This document shows positions 1 to 12,119 of a DNA stretch of 64,000 bases, piece by piece. Source of the DNA: Coriolopsis trogii (Eukaryota; Basidiomycota; Agaricomycetes; Polyporales; Polyporaceae); the NCBI GenBank assembly GCA_020543525.1, contig JAHYIO010000001.1, positions 1,364,001 to 1,428,000 on the forward strand, read 5' to 3'. The notes under the pieces are model-generated. The model saw only the letters and a list, made by a program, of their open reading frames with translations. It ran no database searches and was not told the DNA's origin. The stretch's first letter is position 1. Every line of letters begins with the position of its first letter. The translations under genes were made by a program, and so were the position numbers.

Positions 1-1609
1 CGCCCCGTCACTCCCCAGATCTCCTTACCCCCCGCCCCAAACACAACGTCCGACACCTCCCCGCCCTCCTCGAACCGGACCAGCTCCTCCCAGCTCTTGT
101 GCGCAAACACCCGCAAGCCCTCGCTGCCTGCGACCCCGAGGAAGTTCGCGCTGTAGTCGTACGCGACCTTGTTCACCTTGAACGCGTCCCCCAGCGCGAT
201 CGACTTTGCAATCTTCGGCTTCCGCAGGTCCCACACCGCCACCGACGATAGCGAGTCCGGCGCGAGCAGGTGGTACCCGTTCTCCGAGAACGACAGCGTG
301 TTCACCGTGAACGGTGCGGATCCTTCGGGCGTGAGCGACGCCGCGAGCGCCCCAGTCCGGACGTCAAACACTTGGATCCCTCCGCCGGGGGTGCCGACCG
401 CGACGAGCGTGCCGTCTGGGTGGACGTCGAGGGACGTGTACGGGTCCTCGAACTCTGGCGACCTGTACACTTGCGCAAAGTTCGTCAGGTCGTGCAACGA
501 CCATGTACGGTCGGCCGAGCTGAGCGCCATGAGAGTCTTGGTCGGGTGCACGACCAAGCCGGTGAGCTCGCCTTTGTGCGTCCGGATCGTCGCCTTGGGT
601 ATGTACTCGCCAGAGGCCGAGTCGTGGGCCCATGCTTTTGCAATCTTGTCGGCGCTTGCAGACAGAATAAGCGTCGCGTCGCCGTCCCGCTCGCGCAGTG
701 CGACGTGAGTGACCTTCTTCGTGTGACCCTTGAGTGTGGCGAGCACCTTGTCCGTGCTCCTGTCATACAGCTGCACAATCTTGTCGTTACCACCGGTGAG
801 GAATTGGGACGGGTTCGCAGTCGAGACGGCTAGGGACGTGATACCAGCGGGGGATGGGGAGTGCAGGGAAGGGATGGTGTGTTTGGGAGCATAGGCTTTG
901 ACGTCCGCCGCCGTGGCATACCCCTCGGGAGCCTTGCGCTTCTTGCGCGAAGCAGAAAGTCTCTGGTGAGTCTCGTCAATCTGCTTGAGCACGTCACCAG
1001 GCAAGCCACCAGCATCCTGCGCAGCCTCTCCCATCTCCACATCTCCAGCAGCGGTCGGGGCCTCCACATTCATAGTAGCTGCGACACTGCTCAGCGCCCT
1101 GTAGGTTTTGTGGTCAGAATACGATATCCCACGAGACAGGTCATAAAGGACGTACTCCCGAGCAGCGTCACGCTCCTTGATGAGACGCGCTACAACGCGT
1201 TGCGCCGCGTCTTGCGCATACAGCGCATAACTCAGCTCTTGACGGAGGGAGTTGTACTGCTGCCTGAGCGCGAACGTCTCAAGCATGGCAGCATCCCACT
1301 CGTTTTGGAGAGTCTGTAAGAGGGCAGGAATGGAGCTAGCATTTGACGGCCGCGGAGGAGCCGCTTTTGGGTCTGAAAACGCGCAGGAGACACAAATGTG
1401 AATAGTTCAAGTCGAACTGAATAACTAGGGGACATACTGGCTTTCACCGTCACAAGGTCCGCCTCCTCCAGCTTGTCTCCCGTAATTGGGTCGGTGCCAT
1501 TCTCGTTGATGTATTTAAGGATGAGTCTGCGCTCGTACACATGGCCGGACTTGGTGGACACAACCGGGTCCTGGGGCGGTTCACCAGAAATGGAGCAGAA
1601 GAAAGACAT
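1..1609 (-). CDS. PRP19: Pre-mRNA-processing factor 19 (U-box E3 ligase), C-terminus cut by window edge
   Basis: Core of the NineTeen complex, which stabilises U6 and remodels the catalytic spliceosome in the nucleus; the protein is a U-box ubiquitin ligase. The ATG at 1609 opens with MSFFCSISGEPPQDPVVS, the classic start of the Prp19 U-box, followed by SGHVYERRLI and INENGTDPITG. An intron at 1373-1437 (GTATGT donor, TTTCAG acceptor, phase 1) joins to NPKAAPPRPSNASSIPALLQ. The Prp19 oligomerisation coiled coil follows (EWDAAMLETFALRQQYN), then a linker and WD40 repeats (SPAGITSLAVS, GGNDKIVQLYD, LSASADKIAKAW). The reading frame is open to base 1, so the last WD repeats lie outside the window. 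A longer in-frame start at 1663 exists, but MSFF matches the family. It is divergent from the SGT2-like gene with 214 bp between the starts. Identification is very secure. Confidence 0.95.
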
Positions 1610-1823
1610 CGCGGACTCAGACTCGGACGCGGCGGAAGGGAGGAGAGGGTCGAGATGAACCACTCAAGCTGTCTGGCGCTCGTCCACGCCACCGCGCAGA
1701 TTGAGGGCGACGTGTTTGCGCCTGTTGGCCCCAGCGCCTTCCCCGCGCCCAAAGCGTGCACGAGCTCGGCCGCGCGGAGGACCTTGAGTGCGCACGCACT
1801 GCTGCTCTTCTCTGCTCACCACC
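1610..1823. promoter_or_regulatory. Shared divergent promoter of PRP19 and the SGT2-like gene
   Basis: 214 bp separate the two start codons, so both 5' UTRs and promoters must fit here. I see no clear TATA box. The SGT2 start is preceded by a pyrimidine-rich stretch and the context caccATGtc. The boundary is inferred from the gene layout only. Confidence 0.5.
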
Positions 1824-3150
1824 ATGTCCAACAAACAGCGCCTCGTTCTCTCCATCATCGACTTTCTCAACCAGTCCATCGAGGATGGCACCGTCAAGCA
1901 GGACGACAAGGAGAGCTTGGAGGTAGCCAGTGCGTTTCGCGTCCCCCCTCCGGAGCGCGCATCTTCTCGAGCATTGCGTTCGCTAACCTCTCTCTTCCCG
2001 GACCCGCAGTCCAATGTATCGGCGAGGCCTTCGGCGTCGACCCCTCGGACCAAGCCCAGGTCAACCGCCTCTCCGTCAAGCCCGCCAATCTCCTCTCCAT
2101 CTTCGACATCTTCCTGAAGACAAAGGACAAGCTCGGCTCCTCCTCTGGCTCCGCCCCGGCCGCCTCCACGCCTGCCCCGGCCGCGCCCAGCGCGGCGGAC
2201 AAGGCGGCGGCCGAGAAGCAGAAGGCGGCGGGCAACGCTCAGATGTCGGCGAAGAAGTACGACGAGGCGATCAAGTCGTACACCCAGGCGATCGCCCTCG
2301 ATCCCACCAACGCCGTCTACTACTCGAACCGTGCCGCCGCGTACTCGAGCAAGGGCGAGCACAGCTCTGCCGTCCTCGACGCCGAGAAGGCGATTGAGGC
2401 GGACCCGTCGTTCGTCAAGGCATACCACCGGCTAGGGTGCGTCTCCCCCCTCCTCCATCCCCTTCCTCCCCCTTCCCCCCCAATCATCGGCGACTTCGCC
2501 TGAGCTGACACACACCACCCGATCGCAGACACGCGCACTACTCGCTCGGCGACTTCAAAGCGGCCGCATCCGCGTTCCGCCGCGGGCTCGAGATCGACCC
2601 GTCCAACGCGTCGCTCAAGACCGGCCTGCAGAACGCCGAGGCGCGCATCGTGCCCGAAGAGGACTTTGACGACATGCCCCCGCTCGAGCCGGCCCCGGCG
2701 CGCGGCGCCGATGTAGGCGCAGCGGCAGGCGGGGCCCCGAACATGGCGGGCATGGCTGACATGCTCCGCAACATGGGCATGGGCGGCGGGGGAGATGCGG
2801 GCGCGGGAGGAGCAGGGGGCATGCCTGACCTCGCGGGCCTCTTGAACAACCCGGCGATGATGCAGATGGCTCAGCAGATGATGCAGAACGGCGGCCTGGA
2901 GAGGCTCATGCAGAACCCTGCGCTTGCGAACATGGCGAGTGGTTACTTTCCGAATCGGGGTTGGAGTCCTCGAAGCTGACGAGGAATCGTAGATGAACCG
3001 CATGCAATCTGGCGGAGGTATGCCTTCGATGGCTGAGCTCATGTCTGATCCTGCTCTCCGTGATATGTAAGTCTGCTATCACTAGTTAGCATCGCTGCTC
3101 TTGCTGATCTTTGGAACAGCGCAAGTCAGTTCGGGGCGGGTCGTCAGTGA
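1824..3150 (+). CDS. SGT2: Small glutamine-rich TPR co-chaperone (SGT2/SGTA type)
   Basis: Cytosolic co-chaperone that hands tail-anchored membrane proteins to the GET pathway and binds Hsp70/Hsp90. Exons: 1824-1929, 2010-2436, 2529-2934, 2993-3066, 3120-3150, giving 347 aa. Order: N-terminal SGTA homodimerisation domain (MSNKQRLVLSIIDFLNQ, then IQCIGEAFGVD across intron 1), a proline/alanine linker, three TPRs from about residue 105 (AAGNAQMSAKKYDEAIKSY, NAVYYSNRAAAYSSKGEHS, AYHRLGHAHYSLGDF), and a Gly/Met-rich C-terminus ending LRDIASQFGAGRQ, the usual SGT end. Intron 3 (2935-2992) appears to use a GC donor: it is the only border found that restores NPALANM-MNRMQ in frame. Convergent with the kinesin gene. 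Confidence 0.92.
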
Positions 3151-3423
3151 GGTATGTGTCGTCGCATGTATAGAACCATTGTATACTTCTCTGGGTCCAT
3201 CGTGGAGCTTTGATAAACACCATCTGCAATCATTGTCTCAAGTGGCGAGCAGTAGTCTGCTTGTATACTCATCGGCATCATTGCGGTAGAGTCAGGAGTG
3301 ATTGCAGCATCCGGATGCGTGATCCAGTACAAAGTCTGAATATGTTATACAAGTGCTAGAAAATGCTGTCATCAAGGCTACATGGAGCATCATCGGTCAG
3401 TGGTCGAGGACGAGGTCCTCAAT

Positions 3424-6400
3424 TCACTTTGTTCCTCGAACACTTCGACGCAATGGCCTGCCAGAATTGCTGTCCTGCGAGCTCCCAGCAGCAGTGGACG
3501 CGACCACGTTGCCGATCACATTCTTGCTCAGATTCCTACAGCGCACGTCACAGTCAGTCAAAGGAGGACCTTTCATATCGAACTGGACGGGCTCACCGTT
3601 TCTTCTTCTTGGGAGGGTCCACCTCTCCTTTGCCGGGAACGTATTCCATACCGGGACCGACAGCCTTCTCGCGCGCCTCGCGGTTGGGAATGATGATCGT
3701 CGAGTCCTCCTGGTCTGCGAGGGAGAGCTCGTCCAGCTCCTGCTCGAGCTCCGCAACAGCTTTCGACGAGCCCCTCGTTGACCGCCGGCCACGGCCCTGC
3801 TGCTGTTGCTGAGCGCGTTTCGCCTGCGCCGTCGCCAGTGGCTTGCTCGCTGGGGCGGCCGCCGGCTTCTTCGCAGTAGCAGTAGCAGCGGCAGCAGCAG
3901 GTCCCTTGCCTTTGCTCTTCGCACTGGGATGGTCGGGCGTCGCTTCTGATGTCTCGGACTCGGACCAGTCATGGTTCGACTCCTCGGACTCGGAGGTGGT
4001 CAGTTCGTCCTCCTCCTCTTCCTCCGTATCTTCGTTGGGACTGGCCGTCTCCGTGTCGTCGACCTTCATCCGGTCTTCGTCTGATGGGCTCTCGGAAGCC
4101 TTGGACGGCCGCCCTGGCCTGAGAGTGGACTGGCGCTTGGGGACTGGCTTGCTCTTGCCCACTTTGCCGGCGAGCGGGGACGGTGTGCGGCTCCGCGCGT
4201 CGGAAGTCGACTGCACGTAGTCTTCCGAATCATCGCTTTCGTTGTCCGCATCCCCCTTTACGATGGAAACGATGAACAAAGTCGAACGTCACCCCGTATC
4301 GTCAGAGTAAGCGAGACTTACACCAGCGATGGAAGATTCGATGTCGTCAAAGTCCCCTTCCCCGACGTCACTCATTCTCAACGGACCGACCGCGTCGGAC
4401 TCGATGGAGTCTGCGATGGAGTCCGAGTAGCCGCCTTCGGAACGGGGGACTGCGATGCGGCTGAGCATCCGTGACCGCTGGATCATGTCCAGCTTGGCGT
4501 CCATCTTCTCCTCGTTGTGCTCCATCTACTCAAGCGCATCAATGCGAGCAAGCATGCGATATCGGGTGCATGGCTCACCACTCGCATGAGTCGTCGGGTA
4601 AACATGTCCTCCATGCTGCGCATACGCTCTTCCATCTCGATCATGACCTCTTCCCGAGTTTCGGCCTCGATGAGGGCGCAACGGAGGTGTGCATCGTAGA
4701 GCTGCATACGAAGCTCTTCGACCTCGTCGAAGAGTGCGTTGACCAGTGGGTTGATTGGCTCGTCGTCTTCCACACTGGTCTCTTCTCCGTCGTCTATCTC
4801 TTCGTCCTCTGTATAGCTGGCAACTGAGAACGCGCAACATGGCACAGTTGGTAAAACATACCCTCAAGAACTTCGAGGTGTGCTTCGCTCGCTTTCCTTC
4901 CAGGCCCGCTTAGCGAGAGTGTGACCTTTCTCCGCAGCGGAGCACTGGGGCCCGACCCGTTCGTTTGCCGCCTGGTAGGAGAGGGAGGTGCTCGGAACGC
5001 CGCAGCGGTAGGGTTAGTACACACTTCTCTAGCCAGAGCAGCGAACTTCATCACATGGACATTCTCGTCGAAGCCAGTGTCGTACGGATTGACATTGACG
5101 ATCATGACCGCACGAGCGTCGCCAACAAAGTAGTCCATCAGAATCTCCGTGAGCTTGCTGTGGCGGAAGGGCACAAGCGCGAGACCGCGCTTCACGTCTC
5201 GCGTGTCTAGCTGTGTGCCGGGCTTGACGCCTTGTTGCAGGCTGCGGGCAAGTGCGCGTTGGTTCGCACGGAGAGTCTCCATACACTGGCCGAGGACCAT
5301 GAGCGACTTGTTTATGTTGCCGGCTTCCCGAAGCCGTTCACCGGATGTGTGAGTGTGCTTCGTACGTTCGGAGCCCGCAAGGTCGACCAGAGTCAATCGG
5401 GACGTTTGGATACATGTTGGATCCTTCCAATGCGGGCATCAGTCTTCGCGCTAGTCTTGTGAGGGTTGACAAACTGATCACGTACGTTTCGCTCGCCACG
5501 ATGTACCCGAAGAACCTTGATTGTGACGAGTGCATGGCTCCGACTACTTTGACTGTTTGCAAGCGTGCCGAAGACGCGACGGTGTAGTTGACCAACACGC
5601 AGGAGTTCCTTCGCTTCGGCGGCACTGTGCACTCGGACCTGCCGGAGACCAGCAACATACTTCCCTGCCGATGTAGCGTCTCCATCTCCATCGCTTATCG
5701 GGGAAGGTTTTACAGTCAGCGCCTTTCGAGTGAGCAGTAGAGGAGGGGCTTTGTTCGAGGGAATGGGCATGTTCAAAAATGAGGAGGTCGAGCGTGGTAT
5801 GCCGGAATTCTGGGCCTTCGACGGACCCGACTCAAGGGCACTGAAAAGATCATAAACCTTCTCGTTATAAACCTCGGCGTACGAGAGCCAGATCGTGTAC
5901 TCGTAGTTGCGGTCCAGCTTCAATACTGTTGGGTCAGTATCCGACACAGTCGTGGGCAGGTCGTCTTCGAGTACGTCGGCGAGCGCAGGAGCACCTTGCC
6001 TACTCGGGAGGCGTATGCGGCTTGGTTCAGCAGACTCTGAATCAAGTTCAATCCCTTGCAGACGGACCGGGCGGTACTGCAGGTTGACTATTGACACGAG
6101 CACGAATGAAAGAATTTATCTGGGAACGCCTACCTTGCCATCTCCGTGTAGGCCATCTATGCTGTTGAATATAACGTCTAGTGTCCTGGGAATGATACCT
6201 GCACTTCCTTCAGCTCCTCCCCCTTGTATGGTATAGGTCTTTCCAGAGTTCGTAACGCCGTAGGCGAAGAGCAGAGCATTCTGCCCTTCGAGAACGTCTC
6301 GGACCAACGGCAGCGTGGTCTTGCTGAAGAATTCAGACTGTGACGTCTCCGGAGGAAAGACATGCGAGAAGGTATATAGGGAAGTTGGGTTGATTGTGGA

Positions 6401-6928
6401 GAGGCGAGAGTGTGTGGACGACGAGGAGGGATCCGTCATTCGTACGGAGGTGTCCGACAGTGGTTCAAGGTATGGTTCGTAGTTTGCATCGCCATCGTCC
6501 AGACGAGGGCGTATCCGCAGGAAAGCCTAGAGCCAAACGTCAGCATCGTTGCGACATTGAGGCGAGGGGTGAGACACTCGGTATATCAACCTCACGGAGA
6601 ACGATGGCAGATGTCACAGCTCGCAGAAATTTGGGCGCATAGCACACACCTTGATAGGTTCTCTATCGGAGTCTAATGGAAGCTCCACTGAACCTGCTGC
6701 CTTCAAGACCGCAGCGGGCTTGGGAGTAGCGTTTCGACCGTTGAGTTTACTATCCGGCGAGTTGTCCCTATTAACGAGCGGTTTCCTAGCATTGGTCTTC
6801 TTGGCAGGCGCAGGTACGGTTGATTTCGCAACCGCGCGCGTGGTACGCACCGGCGCGACAGCATCAGCTGGTTGAGTGGCTGTCTTTGTGCGAGTCGAAG
6901 AACGAGTTGCTTTTGGTTTTGTGGCCAT
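3424..6928 (-). CDS. Kinesin-6 family motor (KIF20/MKLP2-like)
   Basis: Plus-end microtubule motor of the class that acts on the central spindle in anaphase and cytokinesis. Eight exons: 6650-6928, 6134-6526, 5486-6076, 4862-5423, 4579-4808, 4322-4525, 3597-4255, 3424-3535; 1,009 aa. The motor starts at AFLRIRPRLDDG (residue 94). The P-loop is GVTNSGKT at 183-190; its N-S-G-K-T form is typical of kinesin-6. Switch I is NSQSSRSH and switch II DLAGSE. The motor carries a long insert after RPVRLQGIEL (acidic, Ser/Pro-rich), as in kinesin-6 proteins. The neck is followed by a coiled coil (LFDEVEELRMQLYDAHLRCA, EEVMIEMEERMRSMED) and a charged Ser/Lys tail ending in basic residues. The last intron (3536-3596) turns the KKKKR stop into a longer tail ending SVRGTK. 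The N-terminal 93 residues are basic and disordered. Start chosen at MATKPKATRSS. Divergent from SPC7. Confidence 0.9.
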
Positions 6929-7219
6929 CGTGATGTGAGGAGGAGATGGGTCTCGGGCGTGATAGGTGTATGCGACAAGTGAGCTGGCTGCGATCGATGG
7001 TCGGGAAGAGAGTTGGGAGATGGTGAGCAAAGGAGAATCGATGCGTGCTCGACTCTCGCCTCGGATGCCGAGCTCGGGCCACAACCCACGAGGAGCGCGT
7101 CCGTCACGTGCACGACGCGTCCAGCCACGGTCGCGATTCAACACGCCACCGCGTCTTCCCTCCGCCCCTGTCTCCTCTTCCCCCGCACATTTCTTGTTTA
7201 CCCGGCGTTCGGCTTGGTT
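6929..7219. promoter_or_regulatory. Bidirectional promoter between kinesin-6 and SPC7
   Basis: 291 bp between two mitotic genes. Visible motifs: CACGTG at 7105-7110, ACGCGT (MluI cell-cycle-box type) at 7115-7120, and TTGTTTAC at 7194-7201, whose reverse strand contains GTAAACA, the canonical forkhead site. Motif meaning comes from yeast cell-cycle promoters; function here is inferred. Confidence 0.55.
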
Positions 7220-10200
7220 ATGTCGAAACAATCGCCACATAGGCGGCGGTCTATCGCTACTCTCGGACATGGCCATGCCAAGACCAGTCAGAGACGGCGC
7301 GCATACAGCATTGCGCCAGGAGAACGAATTAGTCCAGCCGCAAAGGCGCGTCGACTCCTAGTAAGTCTTTCTCATTGCTTGGCTGACATGTAACATCACC
7401 TATTGGGATGGCAAGCTGTGAACATCTGTAAGTCCGGAGAGCTCATCCTCGCCTCGTAGGTCCCCCGGAAAAGTATCCTAAAGGCCTCCCTCAATCTTCC
7501 CCATGCACGTCAATCCGACGCCGCCGAGTCCTCTGTCTCAGGGTCAATTGATGATGCAAACATCACACAGACTATGGATTTTACCGAGGTGCAAGGTCAC
7601 GGACCCCGCAAGAGCCTTGCCCGTCGCGTCAGCTTCGCCGCACATACCCACGTCCGCTTGTTCCATATCCAGAGCCCCGACGGTGTTGGTGCACAAAATT
7701 CGTCCTCCCCAGCGGCCTCTGGGTCGGAGTCCCCCGCCCCTCCTGCTTTCATTTCTCGCGCCGAAAACGACGAGAATGCCATTCCCAGCCAATCGAGGAG
7801 ACGGAGCTCGATTCGTCGACGCTCCTCTGGGGTCTATAGCGAGTTTGGTGAGCAGTCTATGGAAATTGACGTTGACGACACCGGCCCTCTCCCTCAAGAC
7901 TTCTTGCCCCGGAATGGGGGTTTGGTCGATGATTCCGCGATAGAAGATGATGAATTCACCGACGACGACGACGGTTCCGATATGGAGGTAACAGAAGCTA
8001 TCGCACAGAGTATTGCGCGCAAGCAGTCACTCTCTCAGGGCGGCAATAGGGCCTCTCTCGGTGGACCCAGTCGTCGGCGTTCTTCCATCGTGACCGCCAC
8101 CCAGTTTCAAAGCGAAAACCAGCCTCCCCCTCGGTTTGAGGATAATCCCGACGAAGGCGCATCTTACGCCGAGGATGCGACCACCTCATCGGCAAACTCC
8201 CAGTCCTTCATGTCGGAAGGATCGAGCGGCGAACCGATGGAGTTCACGATCCCGGTGTTGCAGTCTATGCGTCAACCGAAGGAACCTGATCCTCTTTGGT
8301 TGCAGCTACGCGCAGTGACCCACGCTGGAAATGAGCCCTACGAACCACCATTGCCGGAGTCGGATGACGATGCACTTCTCATCCAACCTTCGCCAGGTCA
8401 GGACGGATACGGTGCAGCACAGGATGACGACGATGAGGGCGGTGAGCAGGATATGGACCTCACTTCTGCAATGACCCGCTTGCAAAAGGCCCGCGCTTCC
8501 TACGGCATCCCTCCCCCTGTTCTGGCAAACGACGACTTTGATGGAGAGCAAGACATGCGTGACAATACATTCAGTACAGAGGACAGCTTCGCGGATGACT
8601 CTATGGACATGGATAATCGAACAATGAACGTAACACAGAGGCTGAGCTCCGGTACCTCTGGGGAGACTTCGATGGATGAGACAGATGTGCATGGCCCCGT
8701 CCCACAGGCATCTGCCCCTGTACCCGCTACTACCGAGTCCGAACCTCCAAGGTTCCAGCCGGGAGCATCACAGTCAGGAGCGTCCACCTCCCAGGCACCA
8801 GCGAATGCACCCTTCCGAAGTAGCGTCTTCAGCGCACCTTCATCTTCCAGTGTTTTCTCTATGCCCACATCATCCAATGCACCCAGAGTCTTTTCCGCTC
8901 CACAGGCCTCTTCGTTGTCATCAAGCGTCTTCTCTGCTCCTCCTCCAGCATCGTCGAAGCCTGCCAGCGAGCGTCTGCGGTCGCCATCCAAGTCTCCAGG
9001 CCCTGCAACCGTGCCTAAACCTTTCACATTCAATCGACCTCGTTCCGCCTCACCGTCAAAGATTCCAGCTCTACAAAAATCCTTGGTACAAGCACAGCCT
9101 CACAGAGGCACAGCTGCTTTTGCACTCCCGAGCGCCCCGAAGTCACCAAAGCGGCCGGCTGCAGCAATTAGCCCTCCCGAGACTGCTCAGCCCTCGGCAG
9201 TAGGAAGACTGTCACCCTCTCGTACGGCCGCGTTCGAGGCCCCGAGCAAGTCCGCCCCCCAGTCTAGTGCCGGCGCGAATGCAAATAGGCGTGCCAGCAT
9301 CAGCGCGACTCGCCGTACGTCAGGCTACTTTGCTCAGAGGAAAAGTCTGGGTGGAGGCACAGATAAAGCGTCCGGGACCGTCGGGCCCAATCGTCCACGT
9401 GCGAGTGTTGGGGCTCAATCATCTGGAGCGCCGTTAGCTCGCACGCAGAGCGCACCCGAACCCACGGCGCGCGAAGGCTCCTTGTATCCCGACCTTTCTC
9501 TGCTGTCACCGGAGGATCAACATCCTACGAGCCCAGCTGCACCTACTTCCCAGGATAAGGGTAAAGGCAAAGCACGCGATACTGAGCAGTCTACCGCTGC
9601 TCCTAGTCCTGTCCAAGCGTCTCCTACGCCTCCCCCTCCAATAGTGGACTCGCCGGCGGTGCCAGAACGTCCGGCATCTCCTCGCAATGCACCTGCACGA
9701 CGTCAGTCCTTCGCCACACACAACGGACAACCGTCCGGGTCCCAGCGTGTCATTGATGTTTCAATGGCTATCGATGTCGAAGGAGAAGTCGAACCACAGT
9801 CCTCCAACCCGAACGGAGGTGTCTCACAAGCTTGGCGTGAAAGCGTACCCGAGGAACCTACACAAGACGATGACGAAGTGAGTGATTCATTTGACCGACG
9901 CGGGGATACCCGTGTTGACGCAGGATTGTGCTGCAGCCAGCCATCTCAATCGAGCAATTCTTCCAAATGACGGGCATTCGTTTTATGGATGAGTTGACAA
10001 TGCCTCGGCCTCGCCGCTCTACCGTTGGCCCCGGGCAGCTCCGCCCGCGCGCACGAAGAAGGTCATCTGCTGCAGAAGACCTTGGGGCGAGCGCCATGGA
10101 GGAGGACCCGATCCCTCTGGCTGAGTTCGCCATCGCGATGGCTGTCGACATGCCTCGCATCGATCTCTACACGGCCATAGCCCGGGACCTCACGGCTTAC

Positions 10201-11812
10201 ATCCAAGAGTGCAAGAAGATCTACAAGGAGGCAGAGGAGGAGGCCCTTAAGGACACCCCCAGTCTCTTCCGCGAGTTTGCGAATGTGGACGAGAACGAAC
10301 AGGCGATGCTTATTGTGCGTGAATTCAAGGCGTGGAGCAGGAGTGTTCGTCCAGTACTGATCAGAGCGTGTGGCGTAGCATCAACTCAAGCTCATAAAGG
10401 CGAATAATATCGGGACCGCAAAGTCGCAGTGGTATGACTGGAAACTGCAATGGGTCGAGCAGCTGTACGAGAGTGCAGCCTCGGGCTTCACAAACCTTGA
10501 GTCTGTATGTGCTGCCAAGTGTCGCCAACGCGCAGATGCTGATGCATTCGTTTAGGACGCTACATATCTCGCAGGCGTGATTAAAGACGCCCAGGACATG
10601 CTTCCTGGATTGAGGAAGGAATACGAGGATGTGGTTCGCCTCCTGGAGCAGGAACAGGCTGACATTGACGACATTGAGAACTCGGACCAAGACTACCTCA
10701 ATGAGCTGAAAGCTACCATTGCCGAGCAAAGGTGAGACTTGCCTATACATTCGTATCCGACTGGTTGCCAACCCGCATCCTTCAGCAATGAGATCGAGGC
10801 TTTCAAGTCGGACGTGTCGGAAGCAAAGGCTAAGCTCGAGCGACTCGGAGAGAAGCTCTCGGAGATTGAGGCGCAGAAGGAAGAAGCGACGAGCGCGATC
10901 AACCAAGCTCGGCACATCGTCCACATCCAGAAGGAAAGCACAAGTGCCGAAGTCTTTAGGCTCAAGGGTGAGTGCCGCTCTGCCCTGCCGTCACCGTCAG
11001 CACGACATCGCCGACCTTTCGTTCTCCCCCGTTCGTTCATGCAGCGGAGCTCGAAGCACTCGAGGAGATGCACCTGTGGCACATCGCCAAACTCTCCCCT
11101 ACCCTCGTCGAACTCACGTACGCGCACAAGTACCACGTCTCGATCCCATGTGCCAAGTACGTTCCCGTCCGCACCCAAGTGCGCGTCACGAAGCACACGC
11201 AGGCGAAGCTCAAAGAGCGCGATGCCTTCCCCCACTTCACCGCGTTGATCGTCAAGACCGCACAGGCGCTCATCGTCGAAGCCCAGGAGAAGCTCGAGCT
11301 GAAGCAGGTGCGTCCCATCCCTTTTCACCCCGCCGCCCTATGAGGCAGAGACTGACGTGCCGCCTGATCGAGCAGATCGTCGAGCGCCTGAGTGACTTCT
11401 GGTCGTCGTGCGCGCAGTTCCGCTCCCAATTCACCTTCCTCGCTATCAAATATCCGCTTGCGGTCGAGGGCGTCACCGACGAGACCGGCCAGGATTACCT
11501 CAAGGTCACGGCGACGGTCATGCTCCCCGTCATCAAGGGCAAGACGTTTATCTCGTTCATATTGGATAAGGACACGTATACCCGCTGGCCGCTCTCCGTC
11601 CGGGGCTTGAAGGTCGACGTGAAGGTGGCCTACGGCAACGTTCAGTACGTTCTTGCGCAAGCTGCTGCTCCGATCATCGTTTCTGATACTTGTCGAACAG
11701 GGAAGAGGTCATCTTGCAGGGTCTCCTCGAGAGCCTATCAGCAGTCACTTCTACACGGAATTTTGGTTGTTTCTTGGACGCCTGCGTAGACGCGACGTCC
11801 CAGTACGCATGA
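7220..11812 (+). CDS. SPC7: Kinetochore scaffold SPC7 / KNL1
   Basis: Outer-kinetochore KMN subunit that recruits PP1 and the Bub checkpoint proteins. Nine exons: 7220-7360, 7460-9877, 9937-10314, 10379-10504, 10556-10731, 10786-10967, 11045-11307, 11376-11644, 11701-11812; 1,354 aa. Residues 1-55 carry RISPAAKARRLL and the PP1-docking SILK motif (52-55); RVSF, the second PP1 motif, is at 103-106. Degenerate MELT-type repeats follow: MDFT (86), MEVT (222), MEFT (307), MDLT (379), MNVT (436). A long Ser/Pro-rich disordered stretch leads to the conserved Spc7 block (ISIEQFFQMTGIRFMDEL), then HQLKLIKANN and AKSQWYDWKLQW, a coiled coil (EIEAFKSDVSEAKAKLERL) and a C-terminal RWD-like region ending TSQYA. 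The intron at 10315-10378 was placed to keep the LI-HQLKLIK junction; the alternative donor would leave only 34 nt. Convergent with the next gene. Confidence 0.94.
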
Positions 11813-12119
11813 TGATAATGCTATATACAGTATGTACAATGTACAACGTCAAAGGCCATATGGTCTTTGAGCTGCGATAATGATGTAGTCCAACGAAAGT
11901 CGTGATAATGGAGCATGAAGGCATGAGATGAGAGATTCTTGACAGATCTGAGTACAAATACAAGAAAGATCACAGAGAGCGGAAGGGAGTAAGAAGTGAG
12001 GATAGATACTGTGGTGAGACGAGTAACCTAAAATGCCCGTTGGTCAACAACAAGCTACCATATGTGTAGCAGAGGAGACTCACAAGAAAGCAAACGGCGC
12101 AGGTACCCGTCAGACGCAC

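Noticed and set aside
1664..2428. 254-codon minus-strand frame
   Set aside because: Antisense of the SGT2-like TPR exons.
10345..10378. A 34-nt intron in SPC7
   Set aside because: Too short for a spliceosomal intron; the 64-nt intron 10315-10378 keeps phase and the conserved LI-HQLKLIK junction.
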